A DNA stretch of 64,000 bases. Origin: Oidiodendron maius Zn (Eukaryota > Ascomycota > Leotiomycetes > Myxotrichaceae). Below the pieces are notes generated by a model. It did not search any database, was not told the origin of the DNA, and saw only the letters and a list, made by a program, of their open reading frames with translations. Shown in pieces: positions 57,235 through 64,000 of this stretch (positions within the stretch are counted from its first letter, which is position 1; the number at the start of each line of letters is the position of its first letter). Both the position numbers and the translations under genes were made by a program. The stretch lies in NCBI GenBank assembly GCA_000827325.1, contig KN832881.1, positions 270,616-334,615 of the forward strand. The letters are read 5' to 3'.

Positions 57235-58015
57235 TGCGCTCCATTCATCAGTTTCCAGTGTTGGGCGAGCAGCAAACATAGACCTGTTGGAGTCGGACGG
57301 CATGTTTTGATGGTTGTGGGCATTTCTGCGAGTAGGTAGCGTTATCGTGATAAGCCATACTTTTAGGCAATACCCAAATAAGTCATATCCTTCTCACTAG
57401 TTTGAGGCGAATGAGAAGAAGGCTAGTGATAAGTTTGGAAGTCAAGCAGTCTACTAGAGCTTAGATTTAGGTCGGTCATGAACCTTCTTCACTTAATTTA
57501 TTTAGTGGCCCTGGCCACTTCCAGGTTTTGCTGTATGAAAGGGCAAGTGTATTTGTTAGGAATTTTGTTGCAAGTCGCATAATCCCGATATGTTTTCGTC
57601 TGATGTGTGTGAACTCGAAATAAAGTGGGCACGATGTCTCTTAGTACTGTAAGACTTAGCCTCTAGCTCTTTCTTTCTTTTCATCCCGCTTTCGGCTCGA
57701 GGACTCAAGCTGATACGCTATTGATTCTTAAGATCTTGTTACATAGACTTCTTCTGATATTCTGTAAATAATGGGAAGCTCGAAAAACGTTAATAGCGAA
57801 ATTCTTACAACTCTCCAGATTACAACAAGTTATATCCAGCTGGACACTTTTTAGTTTCATCACAGGGCATATTAAGGATATTAAGTGAGCTGGTACGCAC
57901 CATCAAGACGATTGGTCTCTCACAGAATAGAGTTGTTATTACACGTTCATTATCTAAATATTCAAGGTATGTTAGCTGGTTTCACATAACACGAACGCCA
58001 CCTGCCCTCTTCGAT
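57235..58015. other. Intergenic between convergent RNA1 and flavin monooxygenase
   Basis: 781 bp of AT-rich sequence between 3' ends. No frame or repeat of note. Confidence 0.4.
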
Positions 58016-59894
58016 TCAGGCCCCTTCTAAGGTGGACATATATTCCGCAACGATCCCTTTATAATCGAGCCCTTGATACGGTTTAAACCATTCTCTATAC
58101 GACGCCCGGAGGCCAAACAATCCTTTCTGCCCCGCCTTCTCGGCAGCCAATCTCTTCCTGTCGTGTCTCAGACCCAGATCGTTCATAAGCTCGTCCGTGA
58201 AATTTTGAATCTCCCCACTACCCTCCGGATACTCTTCTGCAAAGCCTGGAGCCTTCAACTGCCCCCACGCATTGCGCATACTTACATCTTCCTCCATAGA
58301 AGATAAGTCTGATATCATTTTTGCTGTGGCAGGTACGAACGGCAAGTTTTCAAGATAGGCAATACCCCAAAGTGAGGAAACTTCAGCATATATTGGAATG
58401 CTTGAGTTCAATAGGATGCCGAGGATGATAAGAGATCGATCTCCTTTTGCTGCAAGCGTCGGAGGAACAATATATCGAAAGAGACGGAAAGGAGTCGTCG
58501 ACATAGGTCGCTCATGTTGTCGAAAATATTTGACGACCTCTGCTGGGGGTGACGCTAGCATTGGCAAAATATTGCGTACCTTCGCGTCAGAAGCGCTGTC
58601 TAGAGTCGACCAATGTTTGGCGAAGTCGCTAGTTTGTTGGTCAACTGGTACAGGGAGACCAAGCTCTGGAAGAAGAGCAGGGTCAAAAATCGGCGGCTGT
58701 GTTCTCTCCCAGCCTGTGGCAAACACTGCAGCATCAGAAGGGAAAGTCTGCCCATTGGAGAGGTTGACAGATTTTCCCACGAGCGAGGATACTGATGCGC
58801 GATAGACATGAATAAGTTTACCTTCTGCAACCAACTCCATGAACTTGGAATCATGAACAACGGAGAGACCACTTTGTATCCACAAAAGGCTGGTTTATGA
58901 TTAGAAATTGCCTCTTCGAGCTAAAGGAAATGATGTGAGAAGCTTACTTTTGCAAATCAGGAGCAATCTTCATGGTGTTCTCATTCTCCCCGTACATGCT
59001 CCTTATGCCCATCTTTGAAGCATAAGAAAATGCCCATCTGATCAGTTGTGACCCCACCCAGTTCTTGCCGCTGTGCAGGAACCAATACCAGAATCCTTTG
59101 GTTGATAGAAGATTAGGAGACGCTATGGTCGTCGCTCGAAGTGCTTTATATTGCCCAGCATGGGTCCCGTCCTTGCTGCGCACATCAAAAAGAAGTCCCG
59201 GTCCAGTGCCATCTTTTCTAATAAGCCAGTCAACTTCTTTCCCGGCCAAGGCACACAAGTACACTACATCGACAGCAGATTTATTACCCCCCACAACAGT
59301 GACTCTTTGAACATTGTCGGCAGTGAGTAGCTGGTGCTTCGTACCCACTTCTTTCGAGTGCATTATCGGACCCTGGAAAGATGTCCAGTCAATATCCTTG
59401 GGCATCTTGGGAGTTGAAGATGACCCTGTTGCCACGATCAGTTTGTCGCAGAGCAGGGTCTCTTTGACGCTTTGTTGACCCTCAAGTTGCCGAGTCTCAA
59501 CTTGAACCTTCCAAACCATCCCCGATCCATTCGTCTCATTTCTTTCTATGCGTATGACCCTAGTATTGAGTCTACACCTCTCTCGGAGTCCAAACCTGTC
59601 GGTATAACGTTCTAGGTACTCATGTACCTTCTGAGCGGGAAGGTCTGCCCAGGCTTCCACACCCACTTCAACGTCCATAGGAAAATCCGAATAGTCAAAA
59701 ACGGCAGCACAGCTATCAGCTATTAAGCCGGGGTAAGAACGGGTGCCGCTCCAAACGCCTCCTACAGTACTGTCTTCATCAATAATCATCAAATCTACGG
59801 TGGGCTGGATTTCCAGGTAAGTCTTCGCAGCTGCGAGGCCCATCCATCCTGCCCCGATGACAATAACGCGATTTGGGTGCGACTTGTCGCCCAT
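58016..59894 (-). CDS. FAD-dependent (FMO-type) monooxygenase
   Basis: Exons 59894-58948 and 58889-58016 (58-nt intron, GTAAGC...CCAG) join in frame to 606 residues. The FAD-binding fold opens VIVIGAGWMGLAAAKTY with the GxGxxG glycines at 14, 16 and 19, and VGGVWSGTRSYPGL follows. The FMO-type FxGxxxHxxx motif appears as FQGPIMHSKEV. The second nucleotide site reads VTVVGGNKSAVDVVY, with GGNKSA in place of GxGxxG, as is common in fungal members. ATG-type motifs are IVATGSSSTP and VFATGWE. The enzyme would oxygenate a small molecule using NADPH and oxygen; the substrate is unknown. It lies near an AtaL-like gene on the same strand, so a small metabolic function is possible. Confidence 0.82.
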
Positions 59895-61509
59895 CTTAGC
59901 CCCCCCGAGGAATGATATAGCGATGGAGCAGCTGGCTGCACTAATGTTAGAACCGAACGAAGAGATGCGGAGCGAGTATGGTATGATATATTTCCGGCCG
60001 TTTTGACTGATTCCACGTCTTTATATGAAGTCCAGTGAAGGACCCTTGCCGTAAGCTTGCGGTCGTAAGCTTATGGGCAAGCTCCCAGGGGAGCCTAAGA
60101 CGACTTCTCCTACCGCACTGGGTCCTAAATCTGAATATGTGACTTGGCTAAGAGCTCGGCTTCTTGGTATATCATAATCGACGGTGCAATCATCTACGCT
60201 GTAGTAGGCACTAGGTTAAAAATATCGACTATATTTCTTGTTGTGACAGTATCACCATATTTGGAGATTATCTGTTTTACCGTGTCTCTGGGGTTTAGCG
60301 AAATGAGCACAGGCTTCGAGTTCCGTAATATCGTACGAGCCATGGTTTTAGGCTCACACATGGGTGAGTACCTAATGTACTTAAATTCGTAAACCATTTC
60401 TAGCTACCTTCTGTCCTCATTACAGTCAACACCATCAAAAGCATATCATTTCTATCGAGTTTAATGATCTGAACCCTTCCAGGCCGTCATGCTTTCCAGG
60501 TCCCCGCAAGCCTAGTTAGCACTTTTACTGTAAAGCCTCCCTTGGTCAGGTTCGGCGCCAAGCATTGTCTTTTGGATACATTCATGTTCTCCTGGTATTC
60601 CTAAAGGTGGATCTTCCTTAAGCATAAATGCGTACTAGGTAGTTATTCCCGGGTCACTGTCCTTATTGGGGGAAGCAAAGAAAGCGAGTGTCATGCGTAA
60701 TCTATCTGTATTCCGCAAATATAGAGTCACGTACTCGGGTTTTCAGGTTTCAAGGAACGATTATTCGCACTGTGCTAACAAAGTTTCTGCCGTGTGGTGG
60801 TGCTGGGGATTGTAATGTGGCAAGTACTCTCCAGGATTTAGTCAGAACTGTTACCCGAGTTCTATAGCAGATGTCCTCCCGCAGTAAAGTGTCCAGATAT
60901 ATGTTAGCCTTCGCGATAGCCCTGGGATCATCCTTATTCATGGACCGTTTGGTACGGGCAAGACGACTGTGGCTGTCAAGAGAACTTAACCTTCCGGTAT
61001 TGGTTGATAATGGCTCAGTGTGTGAAATTACCTATTGCGAATTCCATTTAACTTTAGCATACTTATGACTAGGTGCTGAATCACAATTCTCTATGATGAC
61101 TACATAATACGTACCATTAATTTGTATTCCATACAACAGAAGGTGCCTAATGGTTTTCTTCTACTGTATCCAGATAGCAGCCACCGGTTCCTCTATCAAT
61201 ATGCGGAGGCATTTGCCATATAAGTTGTCATGTTTCTCGAAGAATAGTGAGCAACAACAAATTAGGTCGGGACATACCTAAAGGCTTGTATCATTCTCTG
61301 TATCTAATTGCCGCTTCAAATATATGCTATTAAACTATGGAAGATTGAACTTCTGGTGGCCCTACTCATGTTCGCACGATAAATTGAAATTAACATGAGA
61401 CAAATTATTCTGATATCTGATTGTATCTCAGAGGACAAATATTTAACTAGGCATCAGCTATGTAAGCCATCATAGTTTTGCACAATGCATCGCCCTAACC
61501 TCCACGGCT
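59895..61509. other. 1.6-kb intergenic upstream of the monooxygenase
   Basis: AT-rich and without a supported gene. It holds the monooxygenase promoter and the 3' flank of the AtaL-like gene. Short frames on both strands at 60144-60397 have no recognised family. Confidence 0.4.
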
Positions 61510-61998
61510 CTAGATCTTTCCATCCCTGACTAACTTCCTCATAGTCGCGATAGTGTCATTTACGGCTTTCTTGCTCATGCCCTTCTCTTTCTCAGAAAAT
61601 GCAGCCATCTCCGCTTCAGAAGCGCCTGGGTGTCTCCATTCGAACACGTAAGTCATATATAACTCTCCATTCTCTCCCTCACTGATCACATTCTGAATTG
61701 TGCTACCATCAGGTTGGACGAAGACCACTCTAGAATCCTCATATGCTGTGACGTGCTCTCTTACTTTCCGCTGACCCTCGACGAAGACGACCTCGCGAAC
61801 AGTGACTGGGTTTCCAGAATTAGGATCGATGTCTTCACTGATAACAACGGTAGACTGGATCCCTCCAGGTACGAAAGTTTCAGCAGAACGAATCTTCATT
61901 TGCAACCCGGCCCAAATTTGAGCGCGAGTGAGGGCTGGATGAACTCCAGAGGGGTTTATCGGAGCAGTGAACGCGATATTGTTCGTTGAATGAGCCAT
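61510..61998 (-). CDS. AtaL-like protein (DUF1857, SRPBCC fold)
   Basis: A single exon of 162 residues from MAHSTNNIAFTAPINPSG. The frame continues 27 codons upstream, but family members start at this point, with a hydrophobic strand followed by TAPINP. Other features are LTRAQIWAGLQMKIRSAETF, VFVEGQRKVREHVTAYEDSR and YVFEWRHPGASEAEMAAFSE. The pattern matches DUF1857, named after AtaL of the acetylaranotin cluster; the fold is a START/SRPBCC ligand cavity. Function is not established for most members. The monooxygenase lies 1.6 kb downstream on the same strand. Confidence 0.75.
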   Translation of the reverse strand: MAHSTNNIAFTAPINPSGVHPALTRAQIWAGLQMKIRSAETFVPGGIQSTVVISEDIDPNSGNPVTVREVVFVEGQRKVREHVTAYEDSRVVFVQPDGSTIQNVISEGENGELYMTYVFEWRHPGASEAEMAAFSEKEKGMSKKAVNDTIATMRKLVRDGKI

Positions 61999-63174
61999 GT
62001 GTGGAATAGAGTTTATGACTATACGACTACGTGAGACAGAAGGGAGCTCAGATTGATGGACCTGTACAGAAAATTGCAAAGATCAATGGAAACGCGCAAG
62101 AGTATCTACCTATGAAAAATTGACCCTGCCTTTATAGCCATAGACGTCGTAACAGTGGCTCCGGACCTCCGTAGTGCACTAGTGCACACTACGCAAGCCA
62201 AGGTTAAGTGCCTGCTTCCTGATGCACTACACTCTGAGGTAAACATCAGGTAAGCTTATATGGTGTCAACCTATAAGAACGCAGGTGTATGTGCATTTAA
62301 TTGTGTATGTCTAGCATATTTATGACTGCAGTAAAAAAAAATTTGGAATTTAATAGAGGCAAGAGAGACTATTGAGTAGGCAGCTAAAAACTAGGAGAAT
62401 TAAATACATGACTTGGGGGGAGGTCTTCTTCAACTTGCGGCGCGGCTTTATCTCTTCCTTGGCATTTGGGCAATGGCGTGAATAAAGCGTGACAATGTGT
62501 TGCGTATAGATGGGCGTAAGATGGCGTGAGAAGTGTTTTGAGAAAGAGCTTCAAATGGCTTAGTAGCATAAATACAGCGTTGATACTGTATTGCACATAG
62601 ACAGGCTATGTCAAGATAGCGTGAGAAGTATTTTGAGAAAAGACTTCAAATGAATGATGTTTGTATAGTGTTGTTGATGGTTCAGAGTGTTTGTGGGAGC
62701 TGAAAAACAAGTGTCATCCTTGAAGTGATCCTAAGTGGGCTGTAATGAGCGGAGCCGATTGTCTGCTAATAGACCCTAGGTAGTTGTAGTAGGTAAAAGG
62801 AGAGTAGCACTTGGTGAAGGTGCGCTCTGGGTCAAGATAGACACAGTACTGAACCACTCTATTGGCGGAGGGCTTGGTTGATTTGCAGAGTCTTGGAAGC
62901 AAGGTTGGGATATTGAGATGGCGTTAGGAGCTGTTATTAATGTCAGCTAGTTCAAGGGAGGGATGTGGGGAACAAACCTCATAGATCCAGCATCTTCAGG
63001 AGTCTGCTAGTAGCATGTCTTGGCCGTCAGGTTCACTACTCCTGACGTGGATCACGGTCACCACGGAGAGGTGCATGCTGTCGACCGCGTTAGAAATCAG
63101 AAAAGCACTATTCTTTATTAGCAAAACAGCAAGTATTCCCCTCCTCACTCTCCTTCTCCCTCTCCCTCTCCACC
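61999..63174. other. Intergenic with tandem duplication
   Basis: 1.2 kb without a supported gene. It contains the 90-bp duplication at 62481-62652. On the minus strand an AATAAA-type signal lies near 63110, downstream of the low-confidence Gly/Ala-rich frame. Confidence 0.35.
62481..62652. repeat. Diverged tandem duplication, period about 90 bp
   Basis: Copy 1 (62481-62557) and copy 2 (62571-62652) share the order AATAnAGCG, TnTTGC, ATAGA, TnGCGTGAGAAGT, TTTTGAGAAA and CTTCAAATG. Several differences are TpG in copy 1 against TpA in copy 2, as expected from RIP-type mutation. Confidence 0.65.
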
Positions 63175-63468
63175 CTAACCCGAGACCACCCGGTGGGCCA
63201 TGCTGCCTGGACCGGTGCCAGCGGATCCAGAGGCACCGCTGGCAACCGGGGCGGCATCGACCCGACCAGGGGCCAAACCACCCGCCCGCAAAGACCGGAT
63301 AGTGGCCAACGCCACCTCCTCCCTGCTCCCCCCTCCCCCAGCCGCCTTCATCAGGGCCTCGGCGCGGGCCAGCTCCCCCGCCGACAAAACCAACACCCCC
63401 CCTCCCCCTCCAGCCTCCAGATCTCCCCCCCCCTCTAACCCCCCCCCCTCTCCCTCTTCATCCGCCAA
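63175..63468 (-). CDS. Hypothetical Gly/Ala-rich reading frame near the right edge
   Basis: A minus-strand frame of 97 codons, rich in G, A and E (GGDLEAGGGGGVLVLSAGEL, then ARAEALMKAA and ALATIRSLRAGG). The helix-like second half resembles coding sequence. The frame stays open upstream to about 63541, and in another phase of 63440-63540 there is a membrane-like stretch (GGGVVVAGVVALARYWRMKR). Two C/G homopolymers lie between the phases. I do not recognise a family and cannot connect a full gene; it may be noise from high GC, or the 3' part of a gene that enters from beyond the window. Confidence 0.2.
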   Translation of the reverse strand: MADEEGEGGGLEGGGDLEAGGGGGVLVLSAGELARAEALMKAAGGGGSREEVALATIRSLRAGGLAPGRVDAAPVASGASGSAGTGPGSMAHRVVSG

Positions 63469-63598
63469 TAGCGGGCTAGGGCCACCACCCCGGCCACCAC
63501 CACGCCGCCCCCAATTGAGACCGCGAGGCCCTCGAGAAAGCTAAAAACGTTCTAGTAAACCACTTAGTTAGCTTCCTGTCTCTTAAAAAAGGAATAAT

Positions 63599-63666
63599 GA
63601 AACGGCAAGAATAACGAAACGGCAAGAATAACGAAACGGCAAGAATGACGAAACGGTAAGAATAAC
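63599..63666. repeat. 17-bp minisatellite, four units
   Basis: Four consecutive copies of GAAACGGCAAGAATAAC at 63599-63615, 63616-63632, 63633-63649 and 63650-63666; the third and fourth copies each differ at one base. A partial fifth copy follows. Confidence 0.9.
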
Positions 63667-63743
63667 GAAAAGTCATTAACAAAAAGAGGACGGTAATAGA
63701 GGATAACAGGAATAAGGGGTCAGCAATAGGAGAGAAGGTAAGG

Positions 63744-63841
63744 AGAGGGATAGCAAGGAGGAGGAGGGATAGCAAGGAGGAGGGATAGCAAGGAGGAGGG
63801 ATAGCAAGGAGGAGGAGGGATAGCAAGGAGGAGAGATAGCA
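63744..63841. repeat. GGGATAGCAAGGAGGA minisatellite, about six units
   Basis: Repeated purine-rich units of 15 to 18 bp with core GGGATAGCAAGGAGGA, differing by insertion of GGA steps. It starts about 80 bp after the 17-bp array. Confidence 0.85.
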
Positions 63842-64000
63842 ATAATAACGATAAGGAGACGACGAGACGAAACCTAGAGTACTTACAAATCCCATCTTTG
63901 ATGTTATTCTTGAAGGAGAAGAAATTATCTACTCGGGAAATTGCCTTAAAGACCAAACGCTGCCTCTTCTACATAAGGAAAGAGCTACCCGTCGTACCTT

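Noticed and set aside
60144-60397. Hydrophobic 82-codon plus frame and opposing 67-codon minus frame
   Set aside because: Neither matches a known family; both are short and in AT-rich intergenic sequence.
62700-63100. Sequence that at first suggested the end of a retroelement
   Set aside because: No terminal repeats, primer-binding site or element protein motif could be seen.
63881-63964. Possible upstream exon (IKDGI then GTAAGT) joined to the membrane-like segment at 63540
   Set aside because: The phase of the protein-like reading of this exon does not match the membrane-like frame, and the matching phase is closed, so the link is unsupported.

Overview
This 64 kb window comes from the nuclear genome of a filamentous ascomycete (Pezizomycotina). 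Introns are short (about 46-205 nt) with GT..AG ends. The gene set includes a fungal 17.8 kDa complex I subunit, HapB, Reg1, Spt2, Dep1/Sds3 and an AtaL-like protein. Loss of complex I in budding and fission yeasts argues against those groups. Leotiomycetes-type fungi are my best guess, but that is an inference from overall protein flavour. I see no CRISPR array, rRNA or convincing tRNA.

Left block (0-22 kb) is a dense housekeeping region: DEP1/Sds3 head-to-head with NOP12, then the His-methyltransferase HPM1, the ER exchange factor SIL1, a small chromodomain protein, complex I NUO-17.8, SPT2, ribosomal stalk P2, ribosomal S15, a NUFIP1/Rsa1-like CCCH protein head-to-head with RPC25 (RNA polymerase III), and an MFS transporter of the phosphate:H+ symporter type. 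Ribosome production dominates (NOP12, P2, S15, NUFIP1, RPC25).

Middle block (22-48 kb) is gene-poor. PSO2/SNM1 (crosslink repair), LSM2, REG1 (PP1 regulator) and HapB (CCAAT-binding factor) are separated by stretches of 2.8 to 6.9 kb in which I find no supportable gene. These contain G-runs, microsatellites, pyrimidine-rich leaders and an AT-rich block. Two closely spaced CACGTG boxes lie upstream of the transporter, and several reverse CCAAT boxes lie upstream of HapB.

Right block (48-60 kb) is dense again: TRM5 (with a 6-nt first coding exon), NUS1 head-to-head with SEC10, a small three-exon COX17 easily missed by plain ORF calling, RanGAP RNA1, and a flavin monooxygenase. An AtaL-like (DUF1857) gene follows at 61.5 kb and may form a small metabolic pair with the monooxygenase. 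The right edge (62-64 kb) turns repetitive: a 90-bp duplication with RIP-like changes, two minisatellites, and a Gly/Ala-rich reading frame next to long C/G homopolymers.

Exon coordinates were set by reading splice signals and checking that each joined gene keeps its frame; no transcript or homology search was available. Family assignments rest on recognised motifs.
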